The translations under genes and the position numbers were made by a program. A DNA stretch of 64,000 bases, from positions 23,607,009-23,671,008 of the forward strand of contig CM059578.1 of NCBI GenBank assembly GCA_030386875.1, in the 5' to 3' direction. The notes under the pieces are model-generated. The model made no database searches. It saw only the letters and a program-made list of their open reading frames with translations, and was not told the DNA's origin. Below, piece by piece: positions 1-10,689 of this stretch (positions within the stretch are counted from its first letter, which is position 1; the number at the start of each line of letters is the position of its first letter). This stretch comes from Morinoia aosen. Its lineage: Eukaryota > Arthropoda > Malacostraca > Amphipoda > Talitridae.

Positions 1-200
1 AGGTGACCCACCGGTGGTCACTGAGGGTTTTTTCACAATGCTGCTGACCGACCAGCAGTCACTAACTCAATTTCGATAAATGCTTAATGAAAACTAAATG
101 AGGGCACGATTAATTTGATCATCATTATTTTCAAAATTGGTATTTAAAACTAACTCCAATTTGATAAGAGTATAAAAGTTCAGCCAAACTCGTAACCTGT
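1..200 (+). repeat. Dispersed repeat family A, copy 1 (cut by window start)
   Basis: This shares an ordered series of motifs with three other places in the window (8766-8960 plus; 10690-10905 and 57045-57245 minus). The shared order is a GGTGGTCAC-like start, GAGGG, AATGCTGCTGACCGACCAG, a TAAATRCTTAATGAAA-type block, CTAAATGA, then TATTTTCAAAATTG and an AAGTTCAG-like block. No coding frame is seen. It is probably a non-autonomous mobile element or the tail of a larger one; the class is not known. Confidence 0.65.
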
Positions 201-285
201 TGGGCCAGTACAGTTTTTTATATATGCAGTACAACGACACGAACAGGATTCATTCCCCAGCTCTACATGACTATGTGAGACCTAT

Positions 286-890
286 ATGATGAGCAACACA
301 ACGTGCCTAAACCGAAGAGGTAACTTGAACGTACCTCAACACTCACTCATCCTCAACACTCACTCATCCTCAACACTCACTCATCCTCAACACTCACTCA
401 TCCTCTTCATTGAACTCCACAGGCCCACTTTTTTAAATTCGACTCAATCATTTCTTCAACCCTCCCTCAACACTAACTCAACACACAACCTTAACGCCCA
501 CTCCACAGCCACGCAACGCCCACTCAACCCACAAGTAACTCACACTCAACACCCACACAGCACCCACTCGACAAACTCTAATCTCTTACTCAATACGCAC
601 TCAAGTCCTATTAAAATTCCTGTCATTCAAAGTTCAACATACATGCAACAAACACACTCAACACATTCTCAACACCCACACAACAAACATTCAAGCCCCA
701 CTCAAACCCCACACAATACCCACTCACACCCCACTCATACCCCCACTCAAACCCCACTCAAACCCCACTCAACTTGTGCAATCTGCAATCACTCAGCCCC
801 CAATCAGTCCCAATCAACTCGTACAATCACTCAGCCCCCACTCAAACCCCACTCAACCCCCCCCCTCAGCCCCACTCAAAAATAAAAACG
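286..890. repeat. C/A-rich low-complexity tract with a 17-bp tandem repeat
   Basis: Four near-perfect copies of a 17-bp unit built on CCTCAACACTCACTCAT lie at about 340-404. They pass into a degenerate CCCACTCAAAC-rich tract up to about 885. The plus strand is almost free of G. The 199-codon frame here is only His/Thr/Ser/Pro/Asn low complexity, so I do not call a gene. Positions 201-285 and 891-1020 hold nothing I recognise. Confidence 0.85.
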
Positions 891-1019
891 TCAATAAAAT
901 CCTTTCCATCCATCACTCAATCGCCACCAAATGTTAGAAAGCTTCCCCTCATAACGCACGAGTGGTGGGCTGGCTGGTGCGTGAAGAACAAATTCAGATT
1001 CTATTCTCAAGGTGAGAGT

Positions 1020-1440
1020 ATAACTGATGCGCTGAGAGTAGTTAGCACTGGTACATTACGCTGGTACATTATGTTGGTACAGTGACTGGTATATTGTGTT
1101 GATACAGTGCCTGGTACGTTACACTGGTACACTGTGTTGGTGCAGTGACTGGTATATTGCGTTGATACAGTGCCTGGTACGTTACACTGGTACACTGTGT
1201 TGGTACAATGACTAGTACGTTACACTGGTACACTGTGTTGGTACAATGACTAGTACGTTACACTGGTACACTGTGTTGGTACAATGACTAGTACATTACA
1301 CTGGTACACTGTGTTGGTACAGGGCCTGGGACGTTACACTGGTACACTGTGTTGGTACAATGACTAGTACATTACACTGGTACATTAAGTTGGTACATTG
1401 ACTGGTACAATACAATGGAACATTACGTTGATACCAACGA
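1020..1440. repeat. 38-bp minisatellite built on CTGGTACA-type submotifs
   Basis: Units alternate GGTACACTGTGTTGGTACA, ATGACTAGTAC and GTTACACT segments with a period near 38 bp, itself made of about 13-bp subrepeats each carrying GGTAC. Edge units are more diverged than central ones (about 1200-1380), as expected for an array maintained by unequal exchange. Confidence 0.85.
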
Positions 1441-1535
1441 CTGGTAAATGACACTAGTAGAATAGGAGACTAGAATTTTTACTGGTACAGCAATTGGAAA
1501 ACAATGTTGCAATAGTGTGTGGACAAATCTATTCT

Positions 1536-1935
1536 ATAGTAAGAGCCGCGTCCGTCTGTGTGTCACACCCACCAGCCTGCAGCGTGAGATGAGCGTATCT
1601 GTGATACAAGCTTCATCAACTCCACAATTTCGTATCTGTGATACAAGCTTCATCAACTCCACAATTTCGTATCTGTGATACAAGCTTCATAAACTCCACA
1701 ATTTCGTATCTGTGATACAAGTTTCATCAACTCCACAATTTCGTATCTGTGATACAAGCTTCATAAACTTTACAATTTTCGGTGCCTTAACCCAGCAGAT
1801 TGGGAGTCGGAATAAATATCGCGTGTATTGGTAGGTTAGATGAGGTTGATTAGGATATCAGCGGTTGAGACTTGGGAAAGTATTGGAAAGCCATAGAATA
1901 GCATGTGAAATCATGGGAAAGCCATGTTTAAGTTC
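1536..1935 (+). repeat. Dispersed repeat family B, copy 1
   Basis: This matches 24155-24497 on the opposite strand over its length. Shared blocks are GAGCCGCGTCCGTC, GTGTCACACCCACCAGCCTG, GAGATGAGCGTATC, GGTGCCTTAACCCAGCAGAT, TGGGAGTCGGAAT, GTGTATTGGTAGGTTAGAT, AGCGGTTGAGACTTGG and GGAAAGCCATAGAATAGCAT. It contains an internal 37-bp amplification (1594-1778) that the other copy lacks. The 90-codon frame at 1865-2137 starts inside it and resembles no family I know. Confidence 0.8.
1594..1778 (+). repeat. 37-bp tandem repeat, five copies, inside family B copy 1
   Basis: Units start at 1594, 1631, 1668, 1705 and 1742. Each carries CGTATCTGTGATACAAG, which includes the interrupted palindrome GTATC-TGT-GATAC, then TTCATCAACTCCACAATTT. 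Variants (CATAAAC, AAGTTT) are few. The homologous place in copy 2 has a single unit. Confidence 0.95.
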
Positions 1936-2153
1936 AGTAGATCCGTTATCTAATCCTGTCGTTTTTCACGAGGCGTGTGCAATAGTAATAATAAAAATAG
2001 ACTGGAATGCCTCTAGTGTCAAATCTCCTCTGCCCTTGTTGATTGCTGGAGAAATAGTACTACCAGTTAACCGTAAAAACCATGACATAATACACCTGGT
2101 ACACTCATATTATAGATGTTATAGCATACTTCAATAAAAGATTTAGTAACTAA

Positions 2154-2320
2154 GACAGGGTATTTTTTAATTACGGGACCCCAAAAAAATCTTTGGTAAC
2201 TTTTGATACAATGAATGGATTCTAGTGCCGTTTTGTTTTTAAATATCCGTTCATTTGATCAACATTTATTAAAGATTTTTTCGGGTCCCGTACCTAAAAA
2301 AACACCCTTTATAACGGATG
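2154..2320. mobile_element. Hairpin (foldback) MITE-like element 1
   Basis: The left half (AGGGTATTTTTTAATTACGG, GACCCC, AAAAAATCTTTGG) pairs with the right half (AAAGATTTTTTCGGGTCCC, GTACCTAAAAAAACACCCT) over about 70 bp per arm, leaving almost no non-palindromic centre. There is no coding capacity. Structure alone suggests a short non-autonomous DNA transposon. Target duplications are not clear. Confidence 0.7.
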
Positions 2321-2640
2321 ATATCGCACCCTAAAATTAAACATTTGGTGCACTAATATAACGGATGATATAATACAATAAAATATTCCACAAAGTTCAC
2401 TACCATAATAGGTGTTGTTGCAGACTAAATTAATAAATGTGGCGCAGTAATATACATAATATGAAGATGTTGCACACTAGAATTATAAATATGGTGCAGT
2501 AATACAAAGGATGATATTGTACACAATGATAATACATTTGGTGCACTAATATGATAGATAATACGGCACGCTAAAGAAATACATCTGGTACGCTACTTTC
2601 TTTTAAAATATTGACAGTGGAGTTTTTTAACGCTGTAAAA
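2310..2640. repeat. Degenerate ~60-bp tandem repeat including family D copy 1
   Basis: Blocks of the type TTGGTGCACTAATATAACGG and GATGATAT recur at intervals of about 55-65 bp with heavy divergence. The stretch 2395-2510 is about 90% identical by eye to 6222-6345 (TAATAGGTGTTGT, GCAGACTAAA, TGTGGCGCAGTAATATACAT, AAGATGTTGCACACTAGAAT). Positions 2640-2990 are AT-rich with nothing recognised. Confidence 0.7.
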
Positions 2641-2991
2641 TATTAGGCCTGGCTCACCAGGTTATGAATAACAAATATTACAACCTGTACAAGCGCTAAT
2701 TAATAGAATATTCTCACCAGCACGTTATGTCACACGTAAAATATTCGGACAGGAGCCCTTAGTTGCACATTTAATAAGAACACAAAAACCATATTCAAAA
2801 CAGTAGCCAGAAATACACGCAGAAAAAAAGCTAGACAGAAAACCCGTTGTTTCCATGGAAAATTTATCCATGAAATGCGTTATTGGATTTTAAATATGTA
2901 ATCATAACATAAAGGTCTCAACTTAATAGACAAACCATGAGATGTAGGCACAGGCCATGTCATAGGTTATAAATATAGGCATGTATACAGG

Positions 2992-3110
2992 GTGTTGTGA
3001 TATTTGATGCACATATTTTAACCTTCTACAGAAAACCGTAAAATGAAACGATTTTCATGAGTGACAAAAACCTCAAAACTCCTTCGTTTTCGAGAAATGA
3101 CGACCTGAAA
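2992..3110 (+). repeat. Dispersed repeat family E, copy 1
   Basis: This pairs with 63110-63228 in the same orientation. Shared blocks are ACAGGGTGTTGTG, GATGCACATATTTTAAC, GAAAAC, ACAAAAACCTCA, CTTTCGTTTTCGAGAAATGA-type and GACCTGAA. Many insect genomes carry repeats with an ACAGGGTGT start and a TTTTCGAGA box, and this could be one. It ends against hairpin element 2. Confidence 0.7.
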
Positions 3111-3235
3111 TAATCTTAGATTCCCTTAGGAATAGGCTTACAGAGCAGCCAACGAGAAAAATCTAACTTCTTGGGCAGGCTGTTGGCGCGCGCTTTAGCC
3201 TATTCCTACGGGAATCGAAAATTATTTCAGCACAA
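3105..3235. mobile_element. Hairpin MITE-like element 2
   Basis: The left arm TGAAATAATCTTAGATTCCC, TTAGGAATAGGCT pairs with the right arm AGCCTATTCCTACGGGAAT, CGAAAATTATTTCA, with further pairing of GCAGCCAAC and GTTGGC nearer the centre. The element is essentially one long palindrome of about 130 bp. It abuts the 3' end of family E copy 1, so it may have inserted there. Confidence 0.75.
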
Positions 3236-3239
3236 GCTA

Positions 3240-3740
3240 GCAAACAAATGGGCAAGCAAGCAAGCAGGCAAGCAAGAAAACAGGCAAGCAAGCAGGCAAG
3301 CAAGCAAGCAGGCAAGCAGGCAAGCAGGCAAGCAGGCAAGCAAGCAGGCAAGCAAGCAGGCAAGCAAGCAAGCAGGCAAGCAAGCAAGTAAGCAGGCAAG
3401 CAAGCAAGCAGGCAAGCAAGCAGGCAAGCAAGAAAGCAGACAAGCAGGCAAGTAAGCAGGCAAGCAAGCAGGCAAGCAAGCAGGCAAGCAAGAAAGCAGG
3501 CAAGCAAGCAAGCAGGCAAGCAAGCAAGCAAGCAGGCAAGCAAGAAAGCAGGCAAGCAAGCAAGCAGGCAAGCAAGCAGGCAAGCAGGCAAGCAAGAAAG
3601 CAGGCAAGCAAGCAAGCAGGCAAGCAAGCAAGCAGGCAAGCAAGCAAGCAAGCAGGCAAGCAAGAAAGCAAGAAAGCTAGCAAACAAATAGACAAGCAGG
3701 CAAGCAGCCAAACAAGCAAATAAGCAGGCAACAAAGTGTG
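3240..3740. repeat. CAAG/CAGG simple-sequence tract
   Basis: About 490 bp of 4-bp units (CAAG, CAGG, rare AAAG, TAAG) run in irregular 12-, 16- and 20-bp higher patterns. All strands and frames are open because no stop can form, which explains the Leu/Ala/Cys-rich and Lys/Gln-rich frames here. It is purine-rich on the plus strand. Positions 3741-3855 show nothing. Confidence 0.95.
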
Positions 3741-3854
3741 CAGCATCATACATTGGAAGCAAGCGGTGAACACAAGTAAGTGCCGAGTCAGCACCACCAT
3801 TTCCCCTCACGTCCCTGCCTTGTTAAAATGCCCTCACCCCGAACCCTCACTTCA

Positions 3855-4210
3855 AAACCCAACGGAATTTTCTCCTGAAGACATTTTCCTTGAGGGAATT
3901 TCCTTGCGGGGGAGTTTCTTCTACAGAGAATTTTTCTGAACTGAGCATTTCTACCCGAAGGATTTTCACACAGGACAGTCTTCCTGAATGTTTAATATTT
4001 TACCACGGTGACATTGATGACGCGGTGTTTCTTCCGCAGGATAGTTTCCCGGTTGTTAATGTCTCCAATGGAAAGTTTTCATAAGTTGGAAATTGAATTG
4101 AATTTTTTCAATGGAAAATTTTTCAGCGGAGGAATTTTTGCCATCAATATTTTACTTCCGGTATATTTCTCAGTAATACAGTTTTCCCTTGATAATTTTT
4201 TCAAATGATA
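3855..4210. repeat. Degenerate TTTTCC-rich repeat
   Basis: Short diverged units resembling GGAATTTTTCCTGAAGACA recur about every 20-30 bp. The overlapping 64-67-codon frames are rich in Phe/Ser and look like by-products. I see no gene. Confidence 0.4.
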
Positions 4211-5170
4211 ATAATTTGAATTATATAATTAATATAAGAAGAATATAATATAATTATAATATTTATAATTCGCGTCGTAAAAAGCGTTTTTTTACTTAGT
4301 AAGAAGTCTCCATCGGCCCTTCCATGACTTGACTTTCGAGTATCAACTACCTACCAATACATTCAACTTTGAACTGTATCTTACTTTGTAATTTACAAAG
4401 CAATGAATGAAAATACTTGGAAAAAGTACTCCCACATCTAATTCAATGTACCTGGGTGTAATAAATGAAGTTGCTTATAGGTAGTGCTTGCTACGTACAA
4501 AAATTTGTAAAGCTACTGGTTTAGATGTTAGCTTGAGCCATCTTAACCGCAATAAAGGCGTTCCAAAGAGAGAATAGAAGACGGCATCACTTTGTATGAG
4601 CTACTACACTATTTATAAAGTTTATATTTTATTGATTATAAACTAAAAATGTTCAATTTTTCCACTAACCTAACTCAAATTAGGTGTTACCTTCATGTGA
4701 CATCCCACACATGCCACAAGTGTCAAGGAACTCCTTCCATAGCGACCGGCTTGTTAGTAAAATAAAATAAACTCGCGAAGCGAAGAAAAATATGACGAGG
4801 AATATATGAAGCATATGGATAATTTTGACAATCTAATTCTGTTCGAAACACACCAATAAATCATTCTAGCTAAGATTTATTTACTATTTCACAACTAAAA
4901 AAAAGGGCTTGACATATGTATTGTAGGTACATAATAATATTTAAGAACACGTGGTTATATATAAAGAAGTTCAGCCAAACGGCTTAGAGCTATGAAGTGT
5001 AAATATGTATACTTGTACACACGGTGTCCATGATAAATAAACTCAACGATTTTAAAGTTAATGATACCGTGTTATAGTTTGATCTGAAATATTCCTTCAG
5101 CTTTCATATCTGTAGCTCAACAAACAAGATAGAATGACATCGTATCTTAGATCCTATAAATGAGTGGGTA
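4211..5170. other. AT-rich spacer, nothing recognised
   Basis: An A/T-only patch lies at about 4205-4270. The rest is moderately AT-rich single-copy-looking sequence with no long open frame, RNA gene or recognisable element. Confidence 0.5.
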
Positions 5171-5174
5171 CATT

Positions 5175-5460
5175 TTCCGTAGACCCCTGTATGATACTGG
5201 GCGTATACAGTGTGTAATGTGTACGCCTACTATACAGTATACACTATATACTGTATACTGTATACGTCCAGTGTACAGTATGCAGCGTATATTGGCCAGC
5301 AGCGTGTAGCACCAAAACACCATGTATGGCACACGGGGTGTGTGCAGGGTATATTGGCCAGCAGCGTGTAGCACCAACACACCACGTATGGTACACTGGG
5401 CGGATACAGCGTATATTGGCCAGCAGCGTGTAGAACCAACACGCCCAGAGTGTAGCAATA
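5175..5460. repeat. TATAC palindrome cluster and ~61-bp minisatellite (about 3 copies)
   Basis: Positions 5225-5270 hold overlapping GTATAC palindromes (ATACTGTATACTGTATAC). About 5285-5450 then hold three units carrying TATATTGGCCAGCAGCGTGT, AGCACCAACACACC and GTATGGTACAC. The overlapping frames follow the repeat. Positions 5620-5730 are TG-rich, and 5735-5820 repeat TTTTTAATAAYTATTCAA-like units. Confidence 0.8.
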
Positions 5461-6032
5461 ACACACCGGAGGTACGCGTGTTATGCGCAGCAATAAAGCC
5501 CCCGTTCTGATGCCAACATCACAGCATTATTATTGGAACATTCCTAGCTCATTCCTGGCGCATTCCAAGCTGGATTGTTGCTTGGAATGGAGGTGCCAGG
5601 ACTGGAACTGCTGGAATGGTGCACGGTGTGTTATGGGTGTATGGTGTGTATTGTGTTATGGGTGTATGATGTGTACTGTGGAGAGCGTGAGTGTGGTGTG
5701 GCGTGGGTGTGGTGTGTACAGCGTATACACCTCAATTTTTAATAACTATTCAATACCACAGTCGTTAACAATAGTTAAATTTTTAATAATTATTCAATTT
5801 TTTAATAATCATTCGAGGTGAACATTGGCTTTGGTGAAAATTAGACTCTGATTTGACTGTAAAAGCTAAATTTTTAATATTAATACAGGTCAACTTCATC
5901 TGCGTAAGAATACATTCGAATATAAGACTGATTTGAATGAGCGATTACTTGTTTCTTTTGTAAAGTTTCTCCAAGGATAACCAAGAAAAATTTCGGATCT
6001 ATTCCAGAAAAGCCCCAACACTAACGCAACAC

Positions 6033-6212
6033 ATAAGTTCACCCAATTGTAACTTTCGATATATTGCACCTATCGACTTAAAATTACTCTCAAACAAAGG
6101 ATGTTTAATTTAATATTACTCTCAATCGAAAGAACGTTATAATCTTTCGTTTGGGAGTATTTTGGAGTCGATAGGTGCATTGTTGCGAAAGTAACAAGTG
6201 GGTGAACCAATA
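6033..6212. mobile_element. Hairpin MITE-like element 3
   Basis: The left arm GTTCACCCAATTGTAACTTT, TGCACCTATCGACTT, ACTCTCAAACAAAGG pairs with the right arm CTTTCGTTTGGGAGTATTTT, GAGTCGATAGGTGCA, GAAAGTAACAAGTGGGTGAA. Arms are about 80 bp with a short centre. The right end stops close to family D copy 2. There is no coding capacity. Confidence 0.8.
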
Positions 6213-6221
6213 TAAAATATT

Positions 6222-6345
6222 ACACATAGTACACAAACATAATAGGTGTTGTGGCAGACTAAAATAATAAATGTGGCGCAGTAATATACATAATATGAAG
6301 ATGTTGCACACTAGAATTTTTAAATGTGGTGCAGTAATACGAAGC
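6222..6345 (+). repeat. Dispersed repeat family D, copy 2
   Basis: This is the direct-orientation match of 2395-2510, about 90% identical by eye. Divergence starts at AGGATG/AGCCTG on the right. Confidence 0.75.
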
Positions 6346-6499
6346 CTGATAATACAAGCTTTAGCGGCGGGGCTTGTCTGGGGAAGATCCCAATAATTTC
6401 TAGTTTTTTGGGGCAGAAAATCATGAGGCATCACTCTTTCCTTTATGGAACCACTAATATTCCGTTCATGTGAATACTCTTTTTTCAAACCGGAACGAC

Positions 6500-6950
6500 A
6501 TTATTTTGTTCATAGAAATATCGGTTTTGATTCTAGAAACGCTATTTTACATTCATAACTATACTATTTGTTTCTTTATAGAAAACAGATTTTTTCTTTA
6601 TAGTAACACTATTTTTTGTTATTACAAATAATGTTGTTTGTAATTATATTTTGTCTTCATTTTACCATTTTTAGTAATGTATATTTAAGGTTATTGAGAT
6701 ATGATTTTTTCATTTTCAGATAAATTACTTTCCAATAGAAACACCATGTTTTCCTTCATGCAAAATTTTTTTTATAAGTCCACAGAAACACAATATCTTC
6801 ATTCATAGAAACACTATTTTTTAGCTCATAGAATCACTATTTTTCTTCCATAGAAACTCTACTTTTCAAATTCACAGAAACACAACTTTTTCGATAGTAA
6901 AAACACCAATTTTTTGTCGATAGAAACATAAATTTTTTGTCCCAAAAGCA
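6500..6950. repeat. Degenerate ~35-bp repeat (CATAGAAACACTATTTTT type)
   Basis: The motif CATAGAAACACTATTTTT or CACAGAAACACAA recurs at least eight times at irregular 30-45-bp steps, with strong divergence toward the left. It is an old minisatellite; there is no gene. Confidence 0.7.
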
Positions 6951-7052
6951 GTGTTTGTGTCCTTTTTTCAGGCACACAATTTTCTCTTACGTCTGGCGGG
7001 AACTCACGGCAGCGTCTGAAGGCGTACGACATTTTAATTTTCATTCCTCTAA

Positions 7053-7241
7053 AGCGGTCCATAAACGATCAATTTTATTGTCAATATATTTGACAACAAT
7101 GAATATTGACAATTTAATTGATCGTCTGTGGGCTTGATTGACGACTGTCAATTAATGGACTTAGTGGGCAAAAAAATTTTCATCACTATATTGAGTCAAT
7201 GAAATTGACAATTAAATTGATCGTCTATGGGCTGCTTAACC
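7053..7241. mobile_element. MITE-like element with ~40-bp terminal inverted repeats and an internal third copy
   Basis: The left end AAAGCGGTCCATAAACGATC, AATTTTATTGTCAATAT is the inverse of the right end (ATTGACAATTAAATTGATCG, TCTATGGGCTGCTT). An extra copy of the right-type end (TTGACAATTTAATTGATCGT) sits at about 7105-7137 and forms a tight hairpin with the left end. This suggests either nested insertion or internal duplication. It resembles no autonomous family I can name. Confidence 0.7.
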
Positions 7242-7529
7242 CTTCATCTAAAGACAGAGATTTTCTTAGGTATGGGGATCTTAAGAGTCATTTACTCACC
7301 GCATAAACACTAATCCAGCTGGAAATTTCAATTTCCTAAAATTAGAAAATTTATAGTCGTTACCTAAAGCGAATCATATAATTTAAGACTTTTCGACAAA
7401 CCTTGTCTAGAAGTTGTTCTCTGCACTAAATGTGAAGAAAATTATTCGCTTTTGGAATGCATTCAAATTAAGTTTTGTGTTTGAAACTTGAAAACATGTT
7501 TATCTTGTCCGACGCTTACTATTCTAAAA

Positions 7530-7652
7530 TATCATATCGAAAGAAATTATCTCGATGAAACCTGTCGAGGACATTTTCTCTTCACGAAACATGTCAAAGA
7601 CACGTTTACTCGATGAAACATGTCGGAGACTCGTTGAAACAATTTAAACAAT
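7530..7652. repeat. GATGAAACATGTC minisatellite, left part
   Basis: Units of about 35-40 bp built on CTCGATGAAACATGTC, GAGACACGTTT. The same repeat resumes at 7980, so the intervening LINE fragment interrupts it. A weakly similar stretch (GATGAAAACATGTTC, CATGAAACATGTC) occurs at about 46690-46800. Confidence 0.75.
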
Positions 7653-7654
7653 TT

Positions 7655-7972
7655 ATTTACCACAGGTGATGCAGAAGTAGAATGTTTTTCAAGTCTAGTA
7701 CAAAGGTCAAATTTGAGTTTAGCTTCCTGTGGGCCCGAATAGTTCAGTGACTTCTAGGGCATCCTACCATCAACGTTATTCTATGGTGTACAGTAATGTT
7801 TAAACTAGTTCACTTAACCTAGTTTCGCATTAGACCGATCATTGAGATAGTTAACTCGATATTGGACGCTTCATTTTACAAAATAGTTTATTTGGACTAG
7901 ATGTTAACAGTATATTCTATCAACGATTTAAGGGCAGAATGAAGTTCAGCGATATTAACCATGACAAATTAC
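7655..7972 (-). mobile_element. 5'-truncated LINE 3' end, same family as the LINE at 20.4-23.2 kb
   Basis: Read on the minus strand, this aligns without large gaps to about 22880-23203. Shared blocks are AACTAGGTTAAGT, AATAACGT, GGATGCC, TCGGGCCCACAGG, GTACTAGACTT and a common terminus CACCTGTGGTAAATAAATTG. It contains only 3' untranslated sequence, as expected for target-primed reverse transcription that stopped early. The two copies together define the 3' end of the family. Confidence 0.85.
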
Positions 7973-7979
7973 AGTCGCT

Positions 7980-8155
7980 GAAACATGTTCAAGACTCGTT
8001 CTCTCGATGAAACACGTCGAGGACACGTTTACTCGTTGAAACATATTCAAGACTCGCTCTCCCGATGAAGCACGTCGGAGACTCGTTTTCTTGATGAAAC
8101 ATGTCAGAGACACGTTTTATCGATGAAACATGATCAAAACACGTTCCCGACTAAA
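7980..8155. repeat. GATGAAACATGTC minisatellite, right part
   Basis: This continues the array broken by the LINE fragment, with about four to five diverged units carrying CGATGAAACATG and GACACGTTT. Confidence 0.7.
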
Positions 8156-8765
8156 TTCCATGCGGACATGCTGCACTCGCGCATATTTCTATAGAAGCAA
8201 CCCTTGCATTTCGCTACGCCTCAATCCGAGGTAATGCAGGCAATTTTCGCAGTGGTATCAGATGGCACAAGTCATACAGACTGGAGCCTTAATATCCAGG
8301 CCTATTCAGGCGGTCCAAGTGATTTCCTCAAATTGGGGGCCTTTTAAAAGGCGTTGAAGTCGACTAATTTTGTCCCCCCCCCCCGTAGGCTTCTTGAGTG
8401 CACCACTGGTGTACACGGTAGAACTTTCATCGGGTTCGTAAAACCTTGTCATCTCATGTGGCTCTATATGCTCGTTTTTCCGGCTCCGTTGCTGAGACGA
8501 AGTCTTGTCAATTGCTAATTATATCAACTCTTTTGCTAGCGAGATGTTTGCATGGAGTATTGTGCTCTTCATTACGGCAGTTTCATGATAACGAAATAAG
8601 AAAGCGTTAAATTTTTGTATTTGTTAACGGAGATTACGGCCGCCATACCGCCTTTACTCGACCAGGTGTAGCTGTGACGTAGGAAACGACGAATATAAGA
8701 CTCCAGATCCTTATATATTTAGGTAGATTTTGAATTCTTTCAACAGTTCAATCGTATCATGCGCC
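8156..8765. other. Unclassified spacer
   Basis: Mixed-composition DNA with a C-run at about 8376-8387. There is no long frame and no match elsewhere in the window that I can see. Confidence 0.4.
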
Positions 8766-8960
8766 GCTGGTGGCCACGATGGGGATTTTGATAACGCTGC
8801 TGATCGATCAGTAGCCTCAAAGTCAAATTGCATAAATACTTAATTAAACCTAAATGAAGGTAATATCCAGTTAATGTTTACTATTTCCAAAATCACCCTC
8901 TTCAATTGACTTTAATTTTTAGCTGAATGTTGACTCAGTTTGACCAATTGCAGTCAGAGT
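8766..8960 (+). repeat. Dispersed repeat family A, copy 2
   Basis: This has the same block order as copy 1: GCTGGTGGCCACGA, GGGGATTTTGATAACGCTGC, TGATCGATCAGTAG, CATAAATACTTAATTAAACC, TAAATGAAGG, CTATTTCCAAAATC, AGCTGAATGTTGACTCAG. It is diverged from copy 1 by roughly a quarter of positions. Confidence 0.7.
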
Positions 8961-10689
8961 GTTAAGCTGCTCCGTAATAGGAAAGAATTGTGACGACGCG
9001 GCTGATGCTAATAATGATAATTTAGAACCAATAAGGAACCACCATTCTTTGTTCAAGCGTTGTAGTAAAACTTGTTGGTGCCTAGTGCAATACTTTTCTA
9101 AGTTGTTATTTACTATGAGTGATTCAGTGATTCAATGAGTGATTCTTCAGTTGTGTCTTCGTTCTCAATTTTTTGCATTGAGCTGGGCAAGTTTGGTATA
9201 CATTTTTTTTACTCATGTTTAGTTACGTTTGGTTCTTCGAATAATTTATTTTGCAGTAATTCACTCGTAGGAATGAAGGTTCTGTTGCCAACAATCTGCG
9301 ATGAGGGCCAAGCATGGACGAGAAATATATATTATAATTTGGCTCCACGTTTTTGCAGTACTTTTACTTTTTAAAACCTAAAAAATTAATTTCAAATGTT
9401 TAAAACTTTCAATTTTTGTTACTTTTTACGCGAAGCAATAGTTTACTTGATTCTTTTAAAATGAAGAGCTCGTGTGTTAGCCTCTAAGTCTTGTTGAATT
9501 CCAAATGAAAAAAGCGATAAATTATCTCCCAAAGAAAACTGTGTTCGTTCACCGTACCTTGAGTCAACACGTACTATTCGAAAACTATGTGATCTCTACT
9601 AAATTTGATGGAAAATATTTCGTTTTCATAAACGTGTTCACTGAACATTCTTCGCTCGGAACACGCTCTCGTAAACAGCAATGCCGGGTACTAAATCTAA
9701 AAAAAATGTTAATAAATTATCTCAATGCAACGCTGTTCTACATGCTTACTGACATACTGCTACTCTAGAACGCTCACTCCAAATACTGCTTCTCTAGAAT
9801 AAACATTCAGCGAGTAATAGAAGTGAAGATAAAGATACACTAAATACGTAAAACCTCATTCACCAGCGAATGAGGCTCAGGAGATAACGAAACACTATAA
9901 ACGTGTAACCTCATTCAATACAAACCTCGACGATCCACACGCGTTCCAAACTTGCTTAGCCGACTCGCGTGACTGGTGCAATATTCAAGTAGCTTCTGGT
10001 ACCTTCACTTCTGACAAGCGTGGCATGATGTCAAGGAACACTTGGCGGGCTAACCAAGTCTTGGCAGGCTTGTCAAGCTGGCAAGGTGCTGGCGCGAACA
10101 CGGGACGCTTTGAGAGCCAAACTATGTCTCCCAAAGGACAAGTTCTAGTCGACCAAAAGGCAATTTGGCGCCACAATATAAGGAAGGCGTGAAAGCGAGG
10201 CCTGCTGCGCTAAGTCATCCAACAATGCGGTGTGTGTGAGAGGAGGTGCCTCATTAATATGCGCATTGTTTCATTGGTGTTTGATGAGTGCCAGACGCGG
10301 CTGGTTCAAACCAGGCTCGTTACCCCAACACTGAGAGATGATCAGAATAATTAGATCGTGAATGCAACGCGGCTTCGTACCCACGTTTGATGATTGGCAC
10401 CTCGTTTTCATAATTCCATTGTAGCCAAATGATGGCGCCAACTAATCCTGATTTGCTGCGAGATGACACTAGAGATTAAGTCTCGCTTTGCAGAGCGTCT
10501 TCAAGGAGCTGTATGAGGGAGACTGTTGTGTGTGATCTATACAAACTATCCTCAAGTTATATACCATCTTCTACGTACGTCAACTTTAGAAATCACTTAT
10601 GAAGTTATATACAATTTCGGTCTTAAGATTATAAATGAGGATCAAAATTAGCCCCAGTGATTCGTAATAATTCATAACTTAAATACGTT
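8961..10689. other. Unclassified AT-rich spacer
   Basis: I looked for coding potential. The frames at 9135-9374 and 9505-9768 are short, Phe/Leu/Asn-rich and match no family I recognise. A small hairpin CCTCATTC-ACCAGC-GAATGAGG lies near 9855-9876. The segment 9960-10200 is more GC-rich and repeats GGCAGG/GGCAAG words. A palindrome CTGGTTCAAACCAG lies near 10302-10315 and is not part of a tRNA. Confidence 0.4.

Noticed and set aside
286..885. 199-codon Thr/Ser/Pro/His frame that could pass for a mucin-like protein
   Set aside because: It has no signal peptide and lies in a C/A-biased simple tract with a 17-bp nucleotide repeat; 17 is not a multiple of three, so the repeat is not at the protein level.
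3163..3810. Leu/Ala/Cys-rich membrane-like protein on the minus strand
   Set aside because: It is the translation of the CAAG/CAGG simple repeat. Similar frames exist in all three registers.
10295..10325. tRNA B-box-like GGTTCAAACC
   Set aside because: It is the centre of a palindrome (CTGGTTCAAACCAG) with no A box or acceptor stem around it.
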